Assembly (NCBI GenBank): GCA_002388665.1
Contig: DGMY01000040.1
Span: 1-64,000 of the forward strand
DNA: 64,000 nucleotides
Direction of reading: 5' to 3'
From: Opitutia bacterium UBA4506
Lineage (GTDB): Bacteria > Verrucomicrobiota > Verrucomicrobiia > Opitutales > Puniceicoccaceae
The notes below the pieces were generated by a model. The model was not told the origin of the DNA. It did not search any database and saw only the letters and a program-made list of their open reading frames with translations. A program made the position numbers and the translations under genes. This document shows positions 35,535 to 44,000 of this stretch, one piece after another; within the stretch, counting starts at the first letter, position 1, and the number at the start of each line of letters is the position of its first letter.

Positions 35535-36047
35535 ATGAAACGAACCATTGCCTCGCTCTTTTCTTTTTCAATTTTGATCTCCGCACTGAACGGCGGGACC
35601 CTCCAAGAGAACCTATCAGAGGATCTGGTAAAGCTGGATGGAGAGGAATTGGTTTCGGCTTCCGACGCCCTGGAAGGGAAGGAAATCATCGCAGTCTACT
35701 ATTCGGCTCACTGGTGCCCTCCATGCCGTCAATTTACACCAGGACTCTCTGAGTTCTATGATGAAGCCTCTGCCGAGTATCCAAACTTTCAGATGGTATT
35801 CATGAGCAACGATCGCAGCGCGGATGCGATGGAAGGGTACATGAAGTGGGGTAAGATGAACTTCCCTGCTATCAAATATGATGAGCGCGGAGAATCGGGA
35901 CTGGAAAAGTTTTCTGCCCGGGGAATTCCTTACCTAGTCGTGCTGGATGCCGACGGGAATCAACTTCTCGGCAAGGCGCCCGGAGAGTCTTGGCAGAGCC
36001 CTGCGATTACTTTGGCGGATTTGAAGAAGCTGCTTAAGGATTCTTAA
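35535..36047 (+). CDS. Secreted thioredoxin-like (nucleoredoxin-type) protein
   Basis: 170 residues with a signal peptide (MKRTIASLFSFSILISALNG) and a thioredoxin fold with active site WCPPC (Cys61, Cys64) in AVYYSAHWCPPCRQFTP. This is the nucleoredoxin/tryparedoxin-like subgroup, followed by cis-Pro in RGIPYLVVLDADG. It should act in the periplasm on disulfides. No partner gene is next to it; it stands between two terminators. Confidence 0.9.
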   Translation: MKRTIASLFSFSILISALNGGTLQENLSEDLVKLDGEELVSASDALEGKEIIAVYYSAHWCPPCRQFTPGLSEFYDEASAEYPNFQMVFMSNDRSADAMEGYMKWGKMNFPAIKYDERGESGLEKFSARGIPYLVVLDADGNQLLGKAPGESWQSPAITLADLKKLLKDS

Positions 36048-36096
36048 TTAGCGAGGAGCTGTTGGTCCTACGGGATCGCTGCCTAATCCATTTAGC

Positions 36097-36135
36097 AGAA
36101 AGCATCCGGCAATCGTAATTGTCCGGGTGCTTTCT
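36097..36135 (+). terminator. Terminator after the thioredoxin-like gene, possibly bidirectional
   Basis: AGAAAGCATCCGG and CCGGGTGCTTTCT pair with one T-G, extended by CAAT/ATTG around a CGTA loop. A/T-rich flanks on both sides suit both this gene and the convergent pseudopilin gene. Confidence 0.8.
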
Positions 36136-36138
36136 TGT

Positions 36139-36864
36139 TTACAGAGGGACTTCTGCTGGATTCACGCCTTCGGCGAACTTGTCTTTAAAGTCACTGGCCG
36201 AGATAATTTCCACGTGGCCATCGGCAAATAGGTAAGGTGCCGAGCCCTTCGTGCGGTCTGATGAGCGATTGCCCGTACGATGACGGTCGGGCTCGATATC
36301 ATTGAGTGCGGAGATCCAATTCGTCCATTCGCCTCCGTGGATGTGGTCTCTGGTCACGTTCGGTGTACGATCTTCGCTCAGAATAAAAAGGATGTGGGTT
36401 TGCGCAGGATTTGGAATCCTTCGGGGAAAGCGGTAATTGACGTCGTCGAAGACCAGGTCATTGAGGACGTAGCTGGTTGAATTGCGATCAAGGATCCGCT
36501 GGCGGCGTTCCTCGGGGTCAGCGGGACAGATCCGGATCGTATCGATGCTATCAGTAAAGTATTCGTCCAACTCGTACAGCCAGCTCTCATTCAGCCGAAA
36601 GGGGCTAACAGAGTGAGTGGTGGGCGGATAGATGCCTTCGTTGTCGTTCGCGTACAGTTGCAGCGCCAGGCCGATTTGCCGTTGGTTCGAGGCGCACTGC
36701 ACTAGCAAGCTCTTGGTGCGGACCTTGCTTACCGAGGGGATGACGATACCCGCCAGCATCGCAACTATTGCAATAACAACGATGGCCTCAACCAAGGTGA
36801 AGCCAAACGAAGCGCGGGAGCCATAGGGCCCCCGCGCAATCTTTGAATTGGAAACAGATTTCAC
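36139..36864 (-). CDS. Type II secretion-like pseudopilin, H-X9-DG class
   Basis: 241 residues with a prepilin signal GFTLVEAIVVIAIVAMLAGIVIP after a basic leader, CASNQRQIGLALQLYANDN, and a C-terminal YLFADGHVEIIS that fits the H-X9-DG prepilin group common in Planctomycetes and Verrucomicrobia. Cleaved by a prepilin peptidase and thought to be part of secretion or surface structures. It starts with GTG whose G is shared with the stop of the upstream PEP-CTERM gene (TAGTG), so the two proteins are co-translated. Confidence 0.88.
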   Translation of the reverse strand: MKSVSNSKIARGPYGSRASFGFTLVEAIVVIAIVAMLAGIVIPSVSKVRTKSLLVQCASNQRQIGLALQLYANDNEGIYPPTTHSVSPFRLNESWLYELDEYFTDSIDTIRICPADPEERRQRILDRNSTSYVLNDLVFDDVNYRFPRRIPNPAQTHILFILSEDRTPNVTRDHIHGGEWTNWISALNDIEPDRHRTGNRSSDRTKGSAPYLFADGHVEIISASDFKDKFAEGVNPAEVPL

Positions 36865-37616
36865 TAACAGACGGAAGCCCGGAGGGAGGGACGTCGAGAG
36901 ATAAATACGGCTGCGACCCCGATCAGAGAGAGTACGAGTCCGGCTTGTGCAGGCTCAGGTACCACCTGGAAAGAGAAAGTGGCTGAATCGGTGACGATAC
37001 CGTCAGTCACATGATCGCCAACCCACTCGAATGTGAAAGAGTAGGAACCCAACTCAGTGAACGCCCATTCAAGGTGAGTGTGTGACTCGGGCGCCAATGA
37101 AAGTGAGTTTCCAAATGCGGTGGATCCCGCATTGTAGGTAGAGAAGGCCACGTCGGCGACACTGGTACCGGCTAAATTCGTGGTGTATAGTGCAGCCTCT
37201 GCTCCGCCTGGTGTTGACCATCCAGTTAGGGTTATCGTCAAGTTGCCATTCCAATTGTCCGCGTTGAGTTCTTCGGTGGCGAAACCAAGGTTCGGCTGGT
37301 AGGTCGCTGAGCCGGCGGTATAGATGAAAGATCCATCGGGTAGTCCAATTGCGGATGCGAGGCCGATTGGTGAGTTGCGAGTTGAAGTAACCTCGGCAAC
37401 CATGCCGGCGGGCTCATATTCCCCTTCGCTCGCGAGCGGACTGCCGTCGACGGTTGCCCCAGCACCGATATGCCAGTGTGGTTCGAACTCGCCACCTTCA
37501 TAGGCGATTCCGATGTCCCCGTGGCCCGAGGAGTACACGGAGGTTGCCGCATCTGCAGCAGATACTGAGATCGAGAGAGCAACAGCTCCCACAACAAAGG
37601 TTGATTTCATTGTCAT
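36864..37616 (-). CDS. PEP-CTERM surface protein with TIGR03769-like anchor domain
   Basis: About 250 residues with a Sec signal (MTMKSTFVVGAVALSISVSA) and an all-beta body. HTHLEWAFTELGSYSFTFEW and VTDSATFSFQV resemble the 'choice-of-anchor M'/TIGR03769 surface domain (H-x-H-x-x-W-x-F-t-x-x-G-x-Y). The C-terminal tail VPEPAQ, hydrophobic AGLVLSLIGVAAVF and SRRPS is an exosortase signal. Starts at 37616 or 37610 fit best. The frame is open to 37652. TAGTG coupling links it to the downstream pseudopilin. Confidence 0.8.
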   Translation of the reverse strand: MTMKSTFVVGAVALSISVSAADAATSVYSSGHGDIGIAYEGGEFEPHWHIGAGATVDGSPLASEGEYEPAGMVAEVTSTRNSPIGLASAIGLPDGSFIYTAGSATYQPNLGFATEELNADNWNGNLTITLTGWSTPGGAEAALYTTNLAGTSVADVAFSTYNAGSTAFGNSLSLAPESHTHLEWAFTELGSYSFTFEWVGDHVTDGIVTDSATFSFQVVPEPAQAGLVLSLIGVAAVFISRRPSLRASVC

Positions 37617-37656
37617 GCAGTATCGTTTAGGTTTACTGAAAGTTACTTGCAATACT

Positions 37657-37677
37657 AAATGAAAGAAACTTTCATTT
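37657..37677. promoter_or_regulatory. 9-bp perfect inverted repeat upstream of the PEP-CTERM/pseudopilin pair
   Basis: AAATGAAAG-AAA-CTTTCATTT lies about 40 bases before the preferred start of the PEP-CTERM gene and 32 bases after the recJ stop. It is a candidate operator. It could instead be a weak terminator for recJ, but no T-run follows on the minus strand. Confidence 0.5.
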
Positions 37678-37708
37678 TGATTTGGCTACAGGACCAAAGG
37701 GGCTGGAG

Positions 37709-39448
37709 CTAAACGGATCGTCGCCAGTCGACCAGTTCCCCGCGCACGGATTCTCGTCCCCGCCACCACGAACGATTGAGCCGCATGGCCAGGTCAATCT
37801 CCTCATGAATCGGTGGCATATGATCGGCCATGCGCCAACCGATGACTTGGATTCCCTCAGCGCCGGGAAGCTGAAACCGGATATGGTCTTTTCCCATTAA
37901 GCGAGGCGGTTCGCTCAATTGGACACCGTGAACGGCAATGATCGGCTCTGGATTCTTTTGTCCAAATGGTCCGAGGGATTCGATTTCCAAAATTTGCTGC
38001 CTCGAAATGGAAGTCGGTTCAGTGATGGCGTCGATCCGTAAAGTTTTCGGTGGGATCTTACCGCTGCAAATCTCCTGAACCGATTTGTCGAAAGCCTTGG
38101 CGAACTCCGGGATCATATCCTCCTCAATACTCAATCCCATCGCGGCGGGATGCCCGCCCCATTTGGGAGGTTGCACCTCACAGTTTTGCATGACCTCGAG
38201 GAGATTGAGACCTGAAATTCCACGGCCCGATCCTTTGAATCCCGAACCGTCCCATCCGAGAACGATGGCAGGGCGGTGAAACTGTCGAGAGAGGCGGCCG
38301 GCGACGATACCGACAACGCCGGGATGCCACTCTTTTCCCCAGACCACGATACCCATTGGCGGATCTCCTGCGATCTGTTCAAGCGCCTGGTCGATGACTC
38401 TGCGTTCAAGACTCCGTCGTTCACTGTTAATTGAATCGAGTTTGCGGGCGAGGTCGAAGGCGAGTCGATTGTCTCCAGTGAGGAGGAGGTCGAGGGCCAG
38501 AGATCCATTTTCTATCCGACCACCGGCGTTGATGCGAGGCCCTAAGCGAAAGCCTATATCTGAGCAATTCAGGGGGTTGTTTACATCGACATCAGATACC
38601 TGAAGTAGCGCGCGAAGCCCATGGTTGTTGGTCGCCGCCAGTTGTTTAAGACCGTGATGAACGAAGATACGGTTTTCACCCTGCAGAGGAACAAGATCAG
38701 CAACGGTGCCTAATGCAACTAGATCCAGCAGATCCTTCAGGTTTACTTTGTCCCGCGCCCCGCCAAATTCATTCTCCCAGTAGCGAAGAAGAGCGTGTAC
38801 TAGTTTAAAGACTAAACCAACCGTGCAGTGGTTCTGAAATTGAGGTTGGAGTTGGTCCGGTAGATGCGGGTTAATGATCAGGCAAGAATCTGGTAAAGTG
38901 GGCTGGTCATCGCGTGAGTGGTGATCGACGACGATAGTGGTCGTACCTTGCTTAGCGATCCACTCCAATTCAGAGTCTGAACGAGTGCCGCAGTCGAGTA
39001 CCATGAGTAAATCAGGGGCATTCTCCGAGAAAGATCGCTCTAAGGCGGTATGGCTTAACCCATATCCTTCTTCCATGCGATCGGGTATAAAGTTTTGTGT
39101 AGTACCACCTAGGCCTGCAATCGCTCGAGCAAGTAGGGCGGCGCTTGAAATTCCATCAACGTCGTAGTCGGAAAAGATGCCGATTGTTTTATTGTCCCGG
39201 ATGAACTGCGCCAGAATTTTGGCTGATTGTTCGCAAAAGCGGAGTTCATGGGGGTCAATAATGTGTTCGAGCCGGGGAGAAATCCATTCCTCTGAGGTTT
39301 CCGTGCAATTTTCCAGACGTTGGAGGAGTATTCTTGAGACAAAGAGTGACAGGCCGGTGCTTGCTTTGATTAAGTCAACCTCGCCCTGAGGGAGGTCTTT
39401 GGTTTTCCAAATTTCGTAAGAACTTGTAGTAGGCGTTTTTGCTGACAT
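37709..39448 (-). CDS. recJ: Single-stranded-DNA-specific exonuclease RecJ
   Basis: 579-residue 5'-3' exonuclease of the DHH superfamily used in RecF recombination and mismatch repair. The phosphoesterase motifs are intact: IFSDYDVDGISSAALLARA (motif I), MVLDCGTRSD (motif II) and TIVVDHHSRDD (DHH, motif III), then the DHHA1 domain with GGHPAAMGLSIE and a C-terminal OB-fold. Length is typical. Divergent from the coiled-coil/HTH gene at 39577. Confidence 0.95.
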   Translation of the reverse strand: MSAKTPTTSSYEIWKTKDLPQGEVDLIKASTGLSLFVSRILLQRLENCTETSEEWISPRLEHIIDPHELRFCEQSAKILAQFIRDNKTIGIFSDYDVDGISSAALLARAIAGLGGTTQNFIPDRMEEGYGLSHTALERSFSENAPDLLMVLDCGTRSDSELEWIAKQGTTTIVVDHHSRDDQPTLPDSCLIINPHLPDQLQPQFQNHCTVGLVFKLVHALLRYWENEFGGARDKVNLKDLLDLVALGTVADLVPLQGENRIFVHHGLKQLAATNNHGLRALLQVSDVDVNNPLNCSDIGFRLGPRINAGGRIENGSLALDLLLTGDNRLAFDLARKLDSINSERRSLERRVIDQALEQIAGDPPMGIVVWGKEWHPGVVGIVAGRLSRQFHRPAIVLGWDGSGFKGSGRGISGLNLLEVMQNCEVQPPKWGGHPAAMGLSIEEDMIPEFAKAFDKSVQEICSGKIPPKTLRIDAITEPTSISRQQILEIESLGPFGQKNPEPIIAVHGVQLSEPPRLMGKDHIRFQLPGAEGIQVIGWRMADHMPPIHEEIDLAMRLNRSWWRGRESVRGELVDWRRSV

Positions 39449-39576
39449 GCGCTGGAAAAGGAATGTAAATCTAGTAAAATGTATGAAAATCAGAAAAGGA
39501 ACTTGATTTTTTCTGTTTTAGGGATTGTCTAAGCAAATCTTCGGATAAATTTGTTTTCGAAAAGACAGAAAAAATT

Positions 39577-39969
39577 ATGACACAAGATATCACTAGCGAA
39601 ATTCGCCGATTGGAACAAGAAGCTGCAAAGCTTGAGAAGCAGAAGGCTGACCTCATGAAGAAGCAAGAGGAGCAAGAACAGCAGTTGAAAAAGCTGGACA
39701 GCCTCGTTGACCAAAGCGGTTACGACACTGCAAAGCAGTTGATCGAAGCACTGATGGTTCGCTTTAAGATCTCGCCATCCCAGTTGAATAAGAAGTCTTC
39801 TCCGATTGCTGGCACTCGTACCCGCACCCGTGTGACTGCAGAGTTGCGTGACGGCGTTCGTTCGGACCTGGCAGCAGGGATGTCCAAGACCAACGTGGGC
39901 AAGAAGTATGGCATCAGCTATCTTGTTGTTCGTGGTGTTGAGACTGGCAAGTACGACAAACTTTCTTAA
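39577..39969 (+). CDS. Coiled-coil/HTH protein, candidate nucleoid-associated protein
   Basis: 130 residues. The N-terminal ~50 residues are a Lys/Glu/Gln-rich coiled coil (IRRLEQEAAKLEKQKADLMK onward). A linker around residues 65-85 is basic. The C-terminus (ELRDGVRSDLAAGMSKTNVGKKYGISYLVVRGVETGKY) looks like a resolvase-type helix-turn-helix. An oligomerising coiled coil plus a small DNA-binding domain resembles H-NS-type organisation. Frequent CGT/AAG codons and a strong terminator hint at high expression. No family name is known to me, and DNA binding is inferred. Confidence 0.78.
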   Translation: MTQDITSEIRRLEQEAAKLEKQKADLMKKQEEQEQQLKKLDSLVDQSGYDTAKQLIEALMVRFKISPSQLNKKSSPIAGTRTRTRVTAELRDGVRSDLAAGMSKTNVGKKYGISYLVVRGVETGKYDKLS

Positions 39970-40012
39970 GGAACTGAGAGGGCGGCTACCGTCGTACCTC
40001 TTAACGACTTTC

Positions 40013-40046
40013 AAAATGGCGGAACTTCGGTTCCGCCATTTTTTTT
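40013..40046 (+). terminator. Strong rho-independent terminator
   Basis: AAAATGGCGGAAC-TTCG-GTTCCGCCATTTT is a perfect 13-bp stem with a UUCG tetraloop and a T-run. It closes the coiled-coil/HTH gene 44 bases after its stop. Confidence 0.96.
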
Positions 40047-40102
40047 GCTCACGGAATCTTGACTCGAATTGAAACGGAGGATTTAACTCTCTGCTTTCCC
40101 GT

Positions 40103-40176
40103 AGCCCGGTGGTGTAATGGTAGCACAACTGATTCTGGTTCAGTTTGTCGGGGTTCAAATCCCTGCCGGGCTGCCA
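40103..40176 (+). tRNA. tRNA-Gln (anticodon CTG)
   Basis: Acceptor AGCCCGG/CCGGGCT is perfectly paired, with the D loop AATGGTAG typical of tRNA-Gln. Anticodon stem ACTGA/TCAGT has loop TTCTGGT (anticodon CTG for CAG), the T loop is TTCAAAT, and discriminator G is followed by encoded CCA. Confidence 0.96.
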
Positions 40177-40235
40177 CGCCGAATCGCTCGCCAGCGATGT
40201 AGTTGTGAGAGTTCCCATCTTTGACGGAATCCGCT

Positions 40236-40724
40236 CTATTGGTTTGTCGGACCGTGAAATTTTTCGCGAAGTGCTTTGTGAACGTTTGCGGGGACCAGGT
40301 GGGTCTCTTTTTCGGTGTAGCGGGCTACCTGTTTAATTAACGCCGAGCTCGTGTAGAAGAACTTTTCGTTGGGCATTAAAAAAATGGTTTCGATGGATTC
40401 ATCGAGATTCCGATTCATCTGCGCCATCTGAAACTCGTATTCGAAGTCGGAAATGGCCCGGAGCCCTCGAATCAATGCTTGTGCACCTCGTTTACGGGCA
40501 AAATCGACAACGAGGCCCTCTAGCGCACACACTTCGAATTGATCGGTGTCCACGCAGTCCCGAATCAATTGAATCCGCTCTTCAATCGAAAATATCGGGT
40601 TCTTTGGTCCGTTATGAGCCACTGCAACGATGACGCGGTCGAAGAGTACGGAAGCTCTTGTAAGGACATCTAAATGGCCGTTGGTGATCGGATCAAAAGT
40701 TCCCGGATAGAGGGCGATTTTCAT
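40236..40724 (-). CDS. coaD: Phosphopantetheine adenylyltransferase
   Basis: Penultimate step of CoA synthesis. Nucleotidyltransferase motif LYPGTFDPITNGHLDVLTRA, ALIRGLRAISDFEYEFQMAQMNR and FFYTSSALIKQVARY are intact. Length 162 is typical. It stands alone on the minus strand between two tRNA genes. Confidence 0.97.
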   Translation of the reverse strand: MKIALYPGTFDPITNGHLDVLTRASVLFDRVIVAVAHNGPKNPIFSIEERIQLIRDCVDTDQFEVCALEGLVVDFARKRGAQALIRGLRAISDFEYEFQMAQMNRNLDESIETIFLMPNEKFFYTSSALIKQVARYTEKETHLVPANVHKALREKFHGPTNQ

Positions 40725-40933
40725 AGTCGATGGATATCAGCCGAAAAGCAGAAAGGCAATTCGATAGCCTTTGTCGAAGCGAGGCTTGAGTCGAATTGCC
40801 CCAAAACAGGGTTCGCTTCTGGAAAACAATTTCTGGCCTTCCAGATCAAGTGACTGCCTCGGAACCGATTGCTGCGAGCCTCATCAGTAATGGGAGAGGT
40901 CACTACGGTCGTTTCGCGGTTGTTTCGGCAATC

Positions 40934-41008
40934 TGGTGCGGGCGGAGGGAGTCGAACCCTCGTCTCAACCTTGGGAAGGTCACATAATAGCCGTTATACG
41001 ACGCCCGC
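40934..41008 (-). tRNA. tRNA-Gly (anticodon CCC)
   Basis: On the minus strand: acceptor GCGGGCG/CGCCCGC is perfect, anticodon stem TGACC/GGTTG has loop TTCCCAA (anticodon CCC for GGG), the T arm is GAGGGTTCGACTCCCTC, and CCA is encoded. It lies downstream of gltB on the same strand. Confidence 0.95.
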
Positions 41009-41094
41009 CAGATTCTCGATGTAGATGAAGCTATGGATCAGACTTTAGAAACTGTACTCGGTCAAGGGGGAATGCTGATTCCGCGTAAGCGAAA

Positions 41095-44000
41095 TCAAGC
41101 ACTCGCAGTGACCGCCTCGAGTTTCTCGCTGACAGCAAACACGGGTTCGGGCTGTCCTTCCAGAGGGTGAGGGAGAACCTTCCAGAATTTGGAGACGGAG
41201 GCCTTCCAATTCTTCAAGATTTCCTTGGCCTGTGGACTGGATGACAGGGACGCGTGCAATTCGATCAGCTTCTTTAAGGCTGCGATCTCGTCATTGTTGT
41301 CGAGACGGATCGGGCTGACCATCTCGGGATTGTAGCGTTCCTCAAATTGATTGTTCTCGTCGTAGATGAAGGCGAGACCTCCACTCATTCCGGCGCCGAA
41401 ATTGGTCCCGGTTTCGCCGAGTACGACAACGGTACCACCGGTCATGTATTCGCAGCCATGGTCACCCATGCCTTCGACGACCGCGGTGCCTCCACTGTTG
41501 CGAACTGCAAAGCGTTCACCTGCTTGGCCGGCAGCGAAGAGGAAACCTCCGGTCGATCCGTACATGCAGGTGTTGCCGACAACGATATTGTCTTTCCAGA
41601 CGAAGTTCGCGTCTTCAGACGGGCGTACGATAATCTCGCCGCCATTCATTCCCTTGCCGACGTAGTCATTGGCTTCGCCGAGAAGCGTCAGGCGAATCCC
41701 CTGAACGAGGAATGTACCAAAGCTTTGGCCGGCGCTGCCCTTGAAGATCAGATCCATGGTTCCGGCAGGCATGCCGGAATTACCGTGCATATAGGCGACC
41801 TCCCCGGACAGGTGGGTGCCGATATTGCGGTGGATGTTCTTTACCTTGTAGGTGCGGGAGAATTTCGGTGCGAGGTGAGTGACCGTCTCGATCGCTTCTT
41901 GTAGAATCTGATCGTCGATTGAACCCTCATTCCCAATCCGGTCATTCCGTTCGCGGGTATGAATCCGCGAAAGAACTCCGCTTGGATCAGGGTTGTGAAG
42001 AAGTCCGGCGAAGTTGATCGTCGATGTCTTCGGATTTTTTGGATCCTGGACCTGCTCGAGTAGATCGGTACGGCCTACCAATTCGTCAATCGTGGCAACG
42101 CCCAAGTTGGCCATTACCCGCCGTACGTCTTCGGCGACGGCGTTGAAGTAGTTGACGAGATTTTCGGGCTTACCCTTGAACTTTTTGCGCAAGTCTTCGC
42201 GCTGGGTAGCGACACCGACTGGGCAAGTGTTTTTATGACATACGCGGAACATCGCGCAACCGGCGGCAATCAGGGCTGCAGTTCCAAAGTTGTATTCTTC
42301 GGCCCCGAGGATCGCAGCAATGACGATATCGCGACCCGTCTTCATCCCGCCGTCGGTACGAAGAACTACCCGGCTGCGGAGATCGTTCATCATGAGGACC
42401 TGGTGAGCTTCTGCCAGACCGATCTCCCATGCGGAACCCGCGTGCTTGATTGAGGACACGGGCGAGGCCCCGGTTCCACCGTCATGGCCGGAAATGAGGA
42501 TCACATCGGCGTATGCCTTGGCGACACCCGCTGCGATTGTTCCTACGCCGGAGGAGGAGACCAGCTTCACGCAAACCTTCGCCCGCGGATTGACCTGCTT
42601 GAGGTCGTAGATGAGCTGAGCCAGATCCTCGATTGAATAGATGTCGTGGTGTGGTGGGGGTGAAATCAGAGTCACTCCCGGGACACTGAACCGGAGAGTG
42701 GCGATCAGGTCGGTTACCTTGTGGCCGGGCAGTTGTCCGCCCTCACCGGGCTTGGCTCCCTGGGCTACCTTGATCTCGATCTCCCGGGCATTGGCCAAGT
42801 AGGCCGCAGTCACACCGAAGCGTCCCGATGCGACCTGCTTGATCGCGCTATTGGCGCTGGTACCGTCCGGGCGGATGCGGAATCGTTTTGGATCTTCACC
42901 ACCTTCACCAGAATTGGATTTCCCTCCGATACTGTTCATCGCGATGGCGAGAGCCTCGTGTGTTTCGGGGGACACCGCACCGAGAGACATTCCGGCAGTT
43001 GTAAAGCGTCGTCGGATGTCTTCGATCGGCTCTACATCTTCGAGGGAAATTGGTCTCGTGAGGTAGCGGAATTTGAGCAAATCGCGAACCGCTAGAGTCG
43101 GGTGATTCTCGCTGGCTTCCTTGAAGGGGAGGAAACGGTCGAATTTTTTGGAATCCCCGCGGAAAATCTTGTTCATGCCACCGACGACCTTGGAATTCCA
43201 GCCATGGAACTCGGCCGCGCCGCGTTTAACCACACTGTAGTACCCTTCGTCCCATAGCTCTGCCGGTTCCTTGCCAAAGGCCTTGGAGTGGCGCGCCAGC
43301 GTCTCGTCGCAAATTTGTGGGTAGCCGAGACCGCTCACTGGGCAGGCACAGCCCCGGAAGCACTCGCGAATGACCGGATAGCTAATTCCGACAGCTTCGA
43401 AAACCTGAGCACCCTGATAGCTGAAGAGGGTACTGATTCCCATCTTCGACATGATCTTGAGAATGCCCTTGTCCACAGCCTTGCGGTAGTTGGCGAGAGC
43501 GGTCTTTCCTTCGATCGGTGACTCTTCTTCGGCGCCCATGCGTACGAGAAGGTCCTGGGCGAACCAAGGGCTGACGGCATTCGCTCCAAATCCAAGAAGA
43601 CAGGCGATTTGATGAACGTCGCGGGCTTCGGCGGTATCGACAATGATATCGCAGCGAAGACGTTTTCCAGCGCGTACGAGGCCCTGATGGACCGCACCAG
43701 TGGCGAGGAGCGATGGAATCGGGGCGCGTTTTGCAGAGATATTCCGATCTGAGAGGAGGACGAGCTTGGCACCGCCCTTGACCGCCTCAACTGCCTCACT
43801 GACAAGTCGTTTGATCTCTTCGCCAAAGGATTCAGGATCGATGTCTGCGGGGAAGGTGGTGTCGATGACGACGTCCTTTCCGGCAAAGATCTTATTCTTC
43901 CGAATGGCGTTGAGTTCGTGTTCGAAGAGAAGAGGAGACTCGAGGGTGATGAACGGGTGCTCGTTCGAGAGCGGCTCAAATAGACCCAGTTTACCTCCGA

